Assembly: GCF_014646235.1 (NCBI RefSeq) | Contig: NZ_BMNB01000010.1 | Coordinates: 1 to 64,000, forward strand | Source: Micromonospora sonchi | GTDB taxonomy: Bacteria > Actinomycetota > Actinomycetes > Mycobacteriales > Micromonosporaceae | DNA: 64,000 nt | Direction: 5' to 3' | Part shown: one piece after another, positions 43,566 through 53,872 of the stretch | How positions within the stretch are numbered: position 1 is the first letter of the stretch | Layout: each line of letters starts with the position of its first letter | The notes under the pieces: model-generated | What the model saw: the letters and a program-made list of their open reading frames with translations, nothing else | What the model was told of the DNA's origin: nothing | Database searches by the model: none | Position numbers and translations under genes: made by a program

Positions 43566-44915
43566 TCAGTCCTGCTCGCCCCGGTAGGTGTAGAAGTCGT
43601 CGACGAACTTGCGACGCAGCGGCGGCACCCGGCTGGTGACCCGGAAGTACCCGCGGGCGCCGAGCAGGGCGAGCCGACCGAAGACCGGCCGGTACATCCG
43701 GTCGTCGCCGTTGGTTCCGCTGCGGTTCAACGAGTCGGCCACCCGGGCGAAGCCGTACGGCAGCATCGCGGCCTCGTAGTCGGCGACCGCCTGCACCAGG
43801 GTCTTCGCGTCGGCGGCGGCCAGGATCAGCTGACGTCGCAGCAGGTTCGCGTCGCGCAGCGCGGTGTTGGCACCCACTCCGCGTCCGGGTGTCATGGTGT
43901 GGATCGCGTCGCCGAGCAGGGTGACGGTGCTGCTCTTCCACGCCGGCACCGGCTCCGAGGTGGAGACCCGGATCGGTAGGGCGCTGCCCGGGTCGGCCCG
44001 GCTCAGCAACTCCCGCAGGCGCGGGTGCCAGTTGGCGGTCAGGTCCAGGGCCACCTGGATCAGCTCCGCGCCGCGGCGGCTCATCACGTCGGCGGGGAAG
44101 CGGCGGGCGGTGCTCCAGACCACCAGGTTGATGTTGTCCCGGGTGGTGTCGTGGCGCAGCCCGGGCCAGTCGGCGAGCAACGCCGCGTCGGCCGGGGAGA
44201 CGTCCGGCTTGAGCCGGCCGTGGGCGTCCCACTTGAACTCCATCACGTGCAGCACGCCCATCACGCCGCCGGTGCCGAAGATCAGCGAGATGCCTCGCTG
44301 CACGGTCGGCGGAAGTAGCGACCGGGTGTGCTCGGTCAGCGGGATCCGGGTGGCGATGTTGATGGTGCCGGCGTCCCGGATCACCGCGTGCGGCAGATGC
44401 TGGCGGCGGACCGCCGAATGCGTACCGTCCGCCGCCACCAGCAGGTCGCCGGTGGCCGTGGTGCCGTCGGCGAAGTGGGCCGTGACGGTGCCGTCGTCGT
44501 GCTGGGCGTACCGGGTGAAGGTGCGGTCGAAGTGGACCACGTCCGTGAGCCCGGTCAGCAGCACCTGACGCAGCGTCATCCGGGCCACCGACCGTTCGGT
44601 GTCGACCGGATGGCTGTCCGGCCGCAGCGGGAACGACGCCGTGTGGCGCAGCTTCTGATTCAGCACGTTGAAGTAGCGCGGCGAGCGGGCGCAGGTGGCG
44701 AGGTAGGTCTTGAACAGCTCTGGCGGCAGACAGTCGCGCAGCGCCCGGCTGCCGGTCGGGCCGATGCCCACCCGGTAGCCGAGCAGCCCGTCCGCACGGG
44801 TGCGGTGTCGCTCGTAGACGGCGACACCGATGCCGGCCCGGCGCAGCCCGTGCGCCAGGCAGAGACCGCCCGTGCCGGCGCCGATGATCAGTACGTGCGG
44901 GGTTCGGGTCGCCAC
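43566..44915 (-). CDS. FAD-dependent monooxygenase of the polyketide cluster
   Basis: 449-residue class A flavoprotein hydroxylase: IIGAGTGG near the N-terminus, LVAADGTHSAVRRQ (DG motif) and VTLLGDAIHTMTPGRG (GD motif). In a WhiE-like cluster this would be the late hydroxylase acting on the aromatic polyketide. It lies 12 bases downstream of the TcmI-like cyclase gene, with which it forms a two-gene minus-strand operon ending at the hairpin near 43.45 kb. Confidence 0.86.
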   Translation of the reverse strand: MATRTPHVLIIGAGTGGLCLAHGLRRAGIGVAVYERHRTRADGLLGYRVGIGPTGSRALRDCLPPELFKTYLATCARSPRYFNVLNQKLRHTASFPLRPDSHPVDTERSVARMTLRQVLLTGLTDVVHFDRTFTRYAQHDDGTVTAHFADGTTATGDLLVAADGTHSAVRRQHLPHAVIRDAGTINIATRIPLTEHTRSLLPPTVQRGISLIFGTGGVMGVLHVMEFKWDAHGRLKPDVSPADAALLADWPGLRHDTTRDNINLVVWSTARRFPADVMSRRGAELIQVALDLTANWHPRLRELLSRADPGSALPIRVSTSEPVPAWKSSTVTLLGDAIHTMTPGRGVGANTALRDANLLRRQLILAAADAKTLVQAVADYEAAMLPYGFARVADSLNRSGTNGDDRMYRPVFGRLALLGARGYFRVTSRVPPLRRKFVDDFYTYRGEQD

Positions 44916-44927
44916 GATCTCGCCTGG

Positions 44928-45275
44928 TCAGCCGGCGGCGCGCGGCGCGGGAACATCGGCGGCGTCCCATCGGTAGAAGCAGTTGGCGATCGCGTCGCGC
45001 GGCGAGCGCCAGGTGGGCAGGTACGGCGAGGTGTGCGTGGAGAGCCGCTTGTTGACCTGGAGATAGAGCGGGTGGTTGCGGGCCGCCGCGAGGGCGTCCG
45101 GGCCGACCTCGTCGGTCTCCATCAGGTGTACGAACAGGTCGTGCAGGCAGTACAGCGAGCGGTGGCGTACCCCGGTCAGACCGGGCAACTCGGTCGAGTC
45201 GGACTCGGAGAAGATCTGTCCCACCCGATCCTCCGCGCCCGGGGTGATCCTGCTGACGATGACTAGACGGCTCAT
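44928..45275 (-). CDS. TcmI family type II polyketide cyclase
   Basis: 115 residues, the normal size of TcmI cyclases. It shares with the second cyclase at 46589 the motifs IFSESDSTELPGLTGVRHRS, LHDLFVHLMET and PYLPTWRSPRDAIANCFYRW. It is expected to guide a late ring closure of the polyketide chain. Second strand of the cluster, before the hydroxylase gene. Confidence 0.88.
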   Translation of the reverse strand: MSRLVIVSRITPGAEDRVGQIFSESDSTELPGLTGVRHRSLYCLHDLFVHLMETDEVGPDALAAARNHPLYLQVNKRLSTHTSPYLPTWRSPRDAIANCFYRWDAADVPAPRAAG

Positions 45276-45391
45276 CGGACCCCTCTCACCGGTGGTCGTG
45301 CCCGGACTCGTCGCCGGGCCACGATCCGCTCACCCTGTATCCAGGACTGTCACCTGCCCGTCAACGGGCCCGGGTGCTGCGGTGACGGCGG

Positions 45392-46246
45392 TCAGCGGGC
45401 CTGGAACGTCGGCCGGGTGTTCGGGTGCCGCGGTGGTCGAGGTGCCGGCCGGCTGGCCCGGCGGATCGGTTCGAGGGTCTCGTCGAGCAGCGCGGTCATC
45501 GCGGGGGAGGGCTCCAGGCGCAGCTCCCGGAGCAGCAGATCCCGGTAGACGTAGAAGGCGTGCACCGCCTCGAAGGCGTTGCCCTCGGCGAGATGGATGC
45601 GGACGACCAGCCGGTGCGGCGTCTCCCGCAGCGGTTCGGCGGCCATCGCCTCCAGTGCGGCCTCGAGGGCTTCGCCGTGCCGCCCGGCGGCCAGGTGCTG
45701 GCCGGCGACCTGTTCGAGCATGTGCAGCCGGAGCTGGCGTAGCCGTTCGCGGTTGGTCAGCACCCAGTCGTCGTACCAGCCGGGGAGCAGGTCGTGGCGG
45801 CCGGCGGTGAGCGCCCGCGCGGCGTCGTCCGGCGCCTGGCCGTCGCGTACCCGGGCGGCGGTGACTTCCAGATCGTCGACGTCGACCCGTACCGCCGGGT
45901 CGAGACGGACGGTGTCGGCGGTGATGATCAGCGGGCAGTACGGGTCCTGGCGCAGCCGCCACAGCGCGGTCCGCAGCGACGACAGCGCCCGTTCCTCGGT
46001 GGCCTCCGGCCACAGCAACCCGGCGAGATGGGTACGGGTCGCGCCGGGCCGCAGCCCGATCAGCGCGATGACCCGTTGCAGGCCCCGGGGCACCAGCACC
46101 GGCGTGCCGCGGTGCGTGAGACGGAAGCCGCCGAGCAGGTGCAGCTCCACCTTGACGTTCCGGTGTTCTCGGGCGGGCGGATCGGCGGCCACGTCGGCAC
46201 CCCCTGAGAAACACGTCGGCTGCGGGTCTCGGTCGGATCCCGGCAC
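45392..46246 (-). CDS. SARP family pathway activator
   Basis: About 284 residues: an OmpR-type winged helix (VELHLLGGFRL, LLWPEATEERALSSLRTALWRLRQ) followed by the bacterial transcriptional activation domain (LHMLEQVAGQHLAAGRHGEALEAALEAM). Such proteins bind direct heptamer repeats and switch on antibiotic or pigment genes. The first 30 residues look unconserved, so a start nearer VELHLLGG is possible. Divergent from the cyclase-ACP-KS operon, whose promoter carries matching repeats. Confidence 0.87.
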   Translation of the reverse strand: MPGSDRDPQPTCFSGGADVAADPPAREHRNVKVELHLLGGFRLTHRGTPVLVPRGLQRVIALIGLRPGATRTHLAGLLWPEATEERALSSLRTALWRLRQDPYCPLIITADTVRLDPAVRVDVDDLEVTAARVRDGQAPDDAARALTAGRHDLLPGWYDDWVLTNRERLRQLRLHMLEQVAGQHLAAGRHGEALEAALEAMAAEPLRETPHRLVVRIHLAEGNAFEAVHAFYVYRDLLLRELRLEPSPAMTALLDETLEPIRRASRPAPRPPRHPNTRPTFQAR

Positions 46247-46344
46247 GGTCGCCGGGACGCCACCGTCGACTAGCTGGGCCGCGCGCGGATGCGTGCGGAG
46301 CTGGGTCAGACCGTCGCGAAGATTATCAATAACAGTTACTCTGA

Positions 46345-46362
46345 GTCAACATCGATGTCGAC
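46345..46362. promoter_or_regulatory. 18-bp palindrome in SARP promoter region
   Basis: GTCAACATCGATGTCGAC, symmetric except for one base pair, lies 98 bases upstream of the SARP start in an AT-richer stretch. Candidate operator for a regulator of the activator gene. The 342-base gap (46247-46588) otherwise holds the SARP boxes described next. Confidence 0.45.
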
Positions 46363-46454
46363 AAGCTGACCTTTTGCCATCCGTGAAGTCGGCTCTGAAC
46401 TGGAACAACCTTGCCGATCATGCGGTCGGGCGCTTTCAGCCTATTCACAGGTTG

Positions 46455-46515
46455 CGTCAACGTAGCGTCACCATGGACGGTCGTGTCGCTTCGTCTCGAT
46501 GACGCTCGGGTGACG
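46455..46515. promoter_or_regulatory. candidate SARP boxes, 11-bp-spaced heptamers
   Basis: CGTCAAC (46455-46461) and CGTCACC (46466-46472) are direct repeats with a four-base spacer, that is an 11-bp period, the known layout of SARP sites. A second pair with the same period and nearly the same sequence reads on the other strand (CGTCACC, CGTCATC; 46498-46515). They stand 74-134 bases upstream of the first operon gene. Confidence 0.55.
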
Positions 46516-46588
46516 TCGGCCTCCGCATGGTGTCGGAAGTCGTCAGGACGCCGGGAGGCGTCGCCACCGCACCACGGGGAGGACCGGC

Positions 46589-46915
46589 ATGGATCGAACG
46601 GTGATCATCGCGAAGGTGGTACCGAGCGCCCAGGACGCGGTGGCCGAGATCTTCGCCGAGTCCGACACGACCGAACTGCCCCACCTGGTGGGTGTCCGGC
46701 ACCGGTCGCTGTACCGGCTGCACGACCTGTACGTGCACCTGCTGGAGACCGATTCGCCGGGCGACGGCGCGGTGGCGGCGGCCCGGGAACATCCCGAGTT
46801 CGAGCGGGTCAGCGCCCGGCTGCGCCCCTTCATCACGCCCTACCTGCCCGACTGGCGTTCGCCCCGGGACGCCATGGCCCGCTGCTTCTACCGCTTCGAC
46901 GGACGGTGCTCGTGA
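46589..46915 (+). CDS. TcmI family type II polyketide cyclase (second copy)
   Basis: 108 residues, homologous throughout to the cyclase at 44928-45275 (IFAESDTTELPHLVGVRHRSLY, PYLPDWRSPRDAMARCFYRF). First gene of the biosynthetic operon; GGGGAGGA precedes the ATG. Two TcmI-like enzymes may close different rings, or one may be redundant. Confidence 0.88.
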   Translation: MDRTVIIAKVVPSAQDAVAEIFAESDTTELPHLVGVRHRSLYRLHDLYVHLLETDSPGDGAVAAAREHPEFERVSARLRPFITPYLPDWRSPRDAMARCFYRFDGRCS

Positions 46916-46937
46916 CCGCCACCGCGCGCGCGGTTAG

Positions 46938-48128
<1,191 letters not shown>

Positions 48129-48132
<4 letters not shown>

Positions 48133-49403
48133 CCAGCCGTCGCAGCGTGGTCACCGGCATCGGAGTGGTCGCGCCCGGCGGCGTCACCCGGGACCGGTTC
48201 TGGAAGAACCTCACCGAGGGACGTACGGCGACCCGGCGGATCAGCTTCTTCGACCCGTCGCCGTTCCGCTCCCAGATCGCCGCCGAGTGCGACTTCGACG
48301 CGTACGCCGCCGGGCTGACCGCCGAGCAGCAACGACGCGCCGACCGGTACGTGCAGTTCGCGCTGGCCTGCGCCGCGGAGGCGGTCGCCGACAGCGGCCT
48401 GGAGCTGACCGACGCCGAGCGTGACCGGGCCGGGGTCGTGCTCGGCACCGCCGTCGGCGGCACCATGGCCCTGGAACAGGAGTACGTCACGGTCAGCGAC
48501 CGTGGCCGGCACTGGCTGGTCGACGCCGCGCTCGGCGGCCCGTACCTCTATTCGGCACTGGTGCCCAGCACCCTGGCCGCCGACGTGGCCTGCCGGTACG
48601 GGCTGCACGGCCCGGCGCAGGTCGTCTCCACCGGCTGCACCTCGGGCATCGACGCCATCGGGTACGCCCACCAGCTCATCGCGGACGGTGAGGCGGACAT
48701 CCTGCTCGCCGGCGCCGCCGATTCGCCGATCTCCCCGGTCACCGTCGCCTCCTTCGACGCCATCAAGGCCACCAGCCCGGACAACGACGATCCGGCGCAC
48801 GCCTCGCGGCCCTTCGACGCCGACCGGCGGGGCTTCGTGCTGGCCGAGGGGGCTGCGGTGCTGGTGCTGGAGGAGGCCGGTCACGCCCGCCGGCGCGGCG
48901 CGCACGTCTACTGCGAGGTCGCCGGCTACGCCAGCCGTAGCAACGGCTACCACATGACCGGGTTGCGCCCGGACGGCCAGGAGATGGGGTTGGCCATCAC
49001 CGACGCGCTGCGCCAGGCCCGGCTCTGTCCCGAGGACGTCTCCTACATCAGCGCACACGGCTCCGGCACCCGGCAGAACGACCGGCACGAGACGGCGGCG
49101 TTCAAGCGGGCCCTCGGCCCGGCCGCGTACCGGGTGCCGATCAGCTCGATCAAGTCGATGGTCGGGCACTCACTGGGCGCCATCGGCTCGATCGAGATGG
49201 CCGCCTGCGCCCTCGCGATCGAGTTCGGTGTGGTGCCGCCGACGGCCAACTGGGCCACCCGGGACCCGGAGTGCGACCTGGACTACGTGCCGAACACCGC
49301 CCGGGAGGTGCCGGTCGACGTGGCGCTCTCGGTCGGCAGCGGCTTCGGCGGCTTCCAGTCGGCGATGCTGTTCCGCCGGCTCGCCCGGGAGGTGTCGGCG
49401 TGA
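48129..49403 (+). CDS. type II PKS ketosynthase alpha (KS-alpha)
   Basis: 424 residues. The catalytic triad is complete: Cys170 in [11 protein letters not shown], His310 in ISAHGSGT and His347 in MVGHSLGA. It condenses malonyl units on the ACP together with the CLF. GTG start overlapping the cupin stop (GTGA) and stop overlapping the CLF start, giving a coupled KS/CLF pair as usual for type II PKS. Confidence 0.93.
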
Positions 49404-50653
49404 CGGAGCGGCGGCGTCGGGCGGTGGTGACCGGGATCGGGGTGGTCGCCCCCAGCGGCGTGGGCGCGGAGCAGCACTGGCGTACCGTGCTCTCTGGCCA
49501 GCGCCGCACCGGGCCGATCACCCTCTTCGACGCCAGCGGATACCCGACCCGGCTGGGCGGCGAGGTGGCGGACTTCGACCCGGCCCGCCACATCGACAAC
49601 CGCACCCTGGTGCAGACCGACCGCTGGACCCACCTCGGGTTCGCGGCCACCCGGCTGGCGCTGGCCGACGCCGGTCTGCCCGAGCAGGCACCCGACCCGT
49701 ACGGCTGGGCGGTCACCCTGGCCAGCTCCTCCGGCGGCAACCTGTTCGGTCAGCGGGAACTGCAACGACTCTGGTCGTCTCCGGCGCGCACGGTCGGCGC
49801 GTACCAGTCGATCGCCTGGTTCTACGCGGCCAGCGTCGGGCAGCTGTCCATCCGGCACCAGGCCAAGGGGCCGTGCGGGGTGCTGGTGACGGAGTCGGCC
49901 GGCGGGCTGGACAGCCTCGCCCACGCCGTACGCACGATCCGGCGCGGCGCCTCCGTGGTGCTGGCCGGGGCGACCGAGTGCCCGCTGAGCCCGTACGCGC
50001 TGGCCTGTCAGCTGAGTTCCGGGCTGCTCAGCGAGGCGGCCGACCCGGAGCGGGCCTACCGGCCGTTCGACGCCGCGGCCTGCGGCTACCTGCCGGCGGA
50101 GGGCGGTGCGGTCTTCGTGCTCGAGGAGTACGGCCACGCGGCGGCCCGCGGTGCCCGGATCTACGGCGAGGTGGCCGGCTGGGGCGCCACCCACGACGCC
50201 GTGCACACCTCAGCCACCTCGGCCGGCGACCCACACCAGTACGCCCGGGCGATGCGGCTGGCGCTGGGCCGGGCCGAGGCCGAGCCGGCCGAGGTGGACG
50301 TGGTGGTCCCCGACGCGCTCGGGGTGCCCCGCTACGACCGCGCCGAAGCCACCGCGCTGCGGGCGGTCTTCGGCGACGCGGCGCCCGTGAGCACCCACAA
50401 GGCGTTGACCGGGCGAGCGCACCAGGGCGGGTCGGCGCTGGACGTGGCCACCGCCCTGCTCGCCTACCGGCACGACACGCTGCCCGCGTCGGCCGGCCCG
50501 GAGACCGTCGCCGACGGCTGTGAGCTGGACTTCCTGCGCCAGCACCGGCGTCCGCGTGCCCGGGTGGCGCTGGTCTGCGCGCGGGGCTTCGACGGATTCA
50601 ACAGCGCGCTGGTGCTGCGCGGGGCGGCACCGGCCGGAGAGGATCGACGATGA
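49400..50653 (+). CDS. type II PKS chain length factor (KS-beta/CLF)
   Basis: 417 residues, homologous to KS-alpha but without its active-site Cys: the segment reads [12 protein letters not shown], with Ser166 where KS-alpha has Cys and where typical CLFs have Gln. The His positions of KS-alpha are also lost ([24 protein letters not shown]). Forms the heterodimer that sets chain length and contributes to chain initiation. Coupled at both ends by GTGA and ATGA overlaps. Confidence 0.9.
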   Translation: MTERRRRAVVTGIGVVAPSGVGAEQHWRTVLSGQRRTGPITLFDASGYPTRLGGEVADFDPARHIDNRTLVQTDRWTHLGFAATRLALADAGLPEQAPDPYGWAVTLASSSGGNLFGQRELQRLWSSPARTVGAYQSIAWFYAASVGQLSIRHQAKGPCGVLVTESAGGLDSLAHAVRTIRRGASVVLAGATECPLSPYALACQLSSGLLSEAADPERAYRPFDAAACGYLPAEGGAVFVLEEYGHAAARGARIYGEVAGWGATHDAVHTSATSAGDPHQYARAMRLALGRAEAEPAEVDVVVPDALGVPRYDRAEATALRAVFGDAAPVSTHKALTGRAHQGGSALDVATALLAYRHDTLPASAGPETVADGCELDFLRQHRRPRARVALVCARGFDGFNSALVLRGAAPAGEDRR

Positions 50654-50961
50654 CGCGAGGACGAGTGGTCTTCCTGGTCCGGGTGCCGGCCGAACGCACC
50701 GAGGACTTCCTGCGGGCGTACGAGGCGGTCCGGCACCTGGTCGCCGACGGCGTACCGGGCCACCTGGTCGACCAGGTGTGCCGCTCGTCGACCGACCCGG
50801 AACAGTGGCTGATCACCAGCGAGTGGGACAGCCTGGCCGACTTCGAGGCGTGGGAACGCAGCCCCGAGCACCGCGACCTGGTCCGGCCCATGCGGGAGTG
50901 CTTCACCGACGCCCGTTCGCTGCGCTTTCACGTCCACGCCCAGACCCCGGTCCCGGCCTGA
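50650..50961 (+). CDS. ABM-type (antibiotic biosynthesis monooxygenase) protein
   Basis: 103-residue dimeric ferredoxin-like fold: VVFLVRVPAERTEDFLRAYE, WLITSEWDSLADFEAWERS, RPMRECF. ABM proteins act as cofactor-free oxygenases or cyclases on aromatic polyketides. Last gene of the operon (ATGA overlap with the CLF gene). Confidence 0.82.
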   Translation: MTRGRVVFLVRVPAERTEDFLRAYEAVRHLVADGVPGHLVDQVCRSSTDPEQWLITSEWDSLADFEAWERSPEHRDLVRPMRECFTDARSLRFHVHAQTPVPA

Positions 50962-51492
50962 TCGCCTGTGTCATCCGTTGCTCACTGAGCGTCGGCAGAC
51001 AGAACCGATCCTGCCTCCTCGGGAACCACGTCGGCAATCCCGCCAGTCGGCCGTTTCGGTCAGCCATTTGCATCTGGCAACGTGAATGCGTACTGCCATA
51101 GGGTTTAGCAGGCAGAACCCGCGGGCCGTACCCGCGCGCACCGACGTGGGGGTGGCAATTCCATGACCGGCCCGCTGCACTGTCCGGCCGAACCCGCCGA
51201 TCCTCGGCACCGGATCGCCCCTCCGCCCGCCCCACCGGCGACCCGTCAGGTGGCGTTGCGATCGGGTCGGGCCGGTGCCCGGACGAGGCGAAGCGAGACC
51301 CAGACGATCGCGACGCCGTCGCAGCCCGGCGTGGCGCGGGATCGCCCCGGCGCGAAGTGATCTGTCTTCCGGTGCCACTTTCATTGTAGGGGGCGAAATC
51401 GCCCTTCGGATCGTCGCGAAGACTGATTTTTCCGCCCCTGAGCTGGTCATACGCTTCGCCGGACAGTCAAGCCACGCGTTCGGGGGGCCATC
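50962..51492. other. 531-base gap between polyketide operon and helicase gene
   Basis: No supported gene. It contains two AT-richer patches (around 51040-51110 and 51360-51440) likely to hold promoters, a short GCGGG/CCCGC dyad near 51118-51136, and GGGCGA-AA-TCGCCC (51391-51404) about 90 bases before the HelR-like start. I looked for the rifamycin-associated inverted repeat known from helR promoters and do not see it. Confidence 0.5.
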
Positions 51493-53802
51493 GTGTCTGA
51501 TGTCAGGGGCCGGGAGATCGCTGCGGAGCAGCAGGTCGTGGACCGGGTCTACGACCTGCTGGAGGGGATGCGCGCGCGGGCGAACGACCTCGCCGGTGAG
51601 GGCCACCGGCGGGCGGCCGGCGGCCCGGCCACCGGCCTGGTCGAACGGGACGCGATGGTGCACCAGGCCACGGTGCGGCTGCGGGCGTTGGACGTCGAGG
51701 CGGAGGGCATCGTCTTCGGCCGGCTCGACTTCGACGACGGCGAGAGCTTCCACATCGGCCGGCTGGGCGTACGCGACGGTCTGGAACCGCTCCTGGTCGA
51801 CTGGCGGGCGCCGGCCGCTGCGGCGTTCTACCGGGCGACGTCGGGGGAGCCGCTCGGCGTGGTGCGCCGCCGGGTCATCATCTGCCGCGGCCCGAAGGTG
51901 ATCGACCTCGACGACGACGTGCTCTCCCCGGAGCGGGCCGGTGACCTGCGCGTGCTCGGCGAGGGGGCGCTGCTGGCCGCGCTGCGCCGCTCGCGTGGGC
52001 CGCACATGCGCGACATCGTCAGCACCATCCAGCGGGAACAGGACGAGGCCATCCGGGCACCCGCCCCCGGCGTCACCCTGATCAGTGGCGGACCGGGCAC
52101 CGGCAAGACCCAGGTCGCGCTGCACCGGGCCGCGTACCTGCTCTACACCAACCGGGGCCGATTCACCGACGGCCGCATCCTGGTGGTCGGTCCCTCCACG
52201 GTCTTCACCCGCTACATCAGCCGGGTCCTGCCCTCGCTCGGCGAGGAGAGCGTGCACCTGCGGTCCCTCGGCGAGTTGGTGGAGGGGGTGACCGCCACCC
52301 GCCGGGACCGCGCGTACGTCGCGCGGATCAAGGGCGACGAGCGCATGCGGGACGTGCTGGTCGAGCTGGGCTGGCAGTCGCCGCCGAGCGCACCACGCCG
52401 GCTGCGACTGGTGTACGCGGGCCAGGTGCTCACGCTCGACGCGGCGGAGCTGGCGGCGGCCCGCCGTCGGGTCCGCGTCGGCTGCGAGGCGAGCGGCACC
52501 GGGCCCAACGCCGCCGGCCCGACCGCCGCCGCCGTGCTGGTGGACGCCCTGTGGCAGCAGGTGGAGGGCCGGCACCTCGACCGGAAGCTGTTCGCCGAGG
52601 AGGTCGGCGATCGCGACGAGCTGCACAGCTTCCGGCGGGCCTGGTGGCCCACGCTGACCCCGACCGAGGTGCTCGGCTGGCTCGGCGACGCCAACCGGGT
52701 GATCGGCCTGGACCCCGAGGCCGCCGAGACGCTGGCCGCGACGTACCGCAGCCGCACCGACTGGTCCGTGGACGACGTGCCGCTCCTGGACGAACTGGCC
52801 GAGCTGCTCGGCGAGCCACCCGCCGCACCGCGCGCGCCCGAGCCCGAGTGGCGGCTGCGCGAGCTGACCACCGGCACCCGGACGGTGGCGACCTTCGTGC
52901 TCAGCTGCGGGCTGCGGGAAGGATGGGAGCTGTACGCCCCCAACCTGGCGACCCCGTTCGCCCTCGCCGGACCGACCATCGACAACGACGCGATCGGCGC
53001 CGCGCAGCGCTGGGCCGAGGCGGTCATCCTCCGCGAAGGGCACCACGTCGTCGGCTGGACCGACGGTTTCGACCCGCACGGCGAGGAGGGCTACGTGCCG
53101 GTGCTGGCCGAGCCGCTGCCGGTCGAGGAACCCGACGACGACTCCGCCGCCGACGAGCCGTACCTGCACGTCATCCTCGACGAGGCCCAGGATCTGTCCC
53201 CGATGGAGTGCCGGATGATCGCCCGGCGCGTCGAGTACGCCTCGATGACCGTCGTCGGTGACCTCGGGCAGGCCACCCATCCACTGGCGGCCGACACCTG
53301 GCCGCAGTTGCTCGCCCGGATCGGCAAGCGCCAGATCCGCACCCTGGAGCTGCGCACCGGCTACCGGGTGCCGCAGGTCATCGCGGACTACGCGGCACGG
53401 GCCCTCGCCCCCGGGAGCGCGCCCACCCGGTCGTACCGGCCCGGCGGCACGCTCTCCGTACGGCAGGTCGACGACCTGCACACCGCGCTCCGCGACGCGG
53501 TACGGCAGGCCCCGCGCGACGCGACCGTCGCCGTCATCGCCGCCGACGACCGGGCCGAGACCCTCGCCGGGCTCGTCGACGCGCCCGACGTCGTGGTGGT
53601 CCCGGCCAGCCTGGTCAAGGGCCTGGAGTACGACCACGTCATCGTCGTGGAGCCGACCGAGATCGTGGCCGCCGAGCCGCGCGGCATGAACCGTCTGTAC
53701 GTCGTACTCACCCGAGCCGTCGCGACCCTGGTCGTCCTGCACCACGCGGCGCTGCCCGCCGCCCTGCGGGACGCCGACCCCGCCGAGCGGCCTACCGGCT
53801 GA
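51493..53802 (+). CDS. HelD/HelR-like RNA polymerase-associated SF1 ATPase
   Basis: 769 residues. N-terminal coiled-coil-like arm (1-65), the HelD signature LLVDWRAPAAAAFYRATSGEP (100-120), IVSTIQREQDEAIR and Walker A SGGPGTGKT (198-206), then Walker B-type VILDEAQDLSP, a Q-rich VVGDLGQATH and a final VKGLEYDHVIVVEP/LYVVLTRA. HelD motors release stalled RNA polymerase; the HelR subgroup protects against rifamycins by displacing them. The GTG at 51493 follows GGGGGG. Which subgroup it belongs to cannot be settled by eye. Confidence 0.88.
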   Translation: MSDVRGREIAAEQQVVDRVYDLLEGMRARANDLAGEGHRRAAGGPATGLVERDAMVHQATVRLRALDVEAEGIVFGRLDFDDGESFHIGRLGVRDGLEPLLVDWRAPAAAAFYRATSGEPLGVVRRRVIICRGPKVIDLDDDVLSPERAGDLRVLGEGALLAALRRSRGPHMRDIVSTIQREQDEAIRAPAPGVTLISGGPGTGKTQVALHRAAYLLYTNRGRFTDGRILVVGPSTVFTRYISRVLPSLGEESVHLRSLGELVEGVTATRRDRAYVARIKGDERMRDVLVELGWQSPPSAPRRLRLVYAGQVLTLDAAELAAARRRVRVGCEASGTGPNAAGPTAAAVLVDALWQQVEGRHLDRKLFAEEVGDRDELHSFRRAWWPTLTPTEVLGWLGDANRVIGLDPEAAETLAATYRSRTDWSVDDVPLLDELAELLGEPPAAPRAPEPEWRLRELTTGTRTVATFVLSCGLREGWELYAPNLATPFALAGPTIDNDAIGAAQRWAEAVILREGHHVVGWTDGFDPHGEEGYVPVLAEPLPVEEPDDDSAADEPYLHVILDEAQDLSPMECRMIARRVEYASMTVVGDLGQATHPLAADTWPQLLARIGKRQIRTLELRTGYRVPQVIADYAARALAPGSAPTRSYRPGGTLSVRQVDDLHTALRDAVRQAPRDATVAVIAADDRAETLAGLVDAPDVVVVPASLVKGLEYDHVIVVEPTEIVAAEPRGMNRLYVVLTRAVATLVVLHHAALPAALRDADPAERPTG

Positions 53803-53872
53803 GGTATTCGGGGAAGGGGATGCCGAGCCGCTCGAACACCGACCTCGCCGTGACCTCGAACGGCCCGCTGAC

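Noticed and set aside
51163..51360. 65-codon open frame before the HelD-like gene
   Set aside because: No ribosome site of quality, no fold-like pattern, and composition like intergenic DNA.
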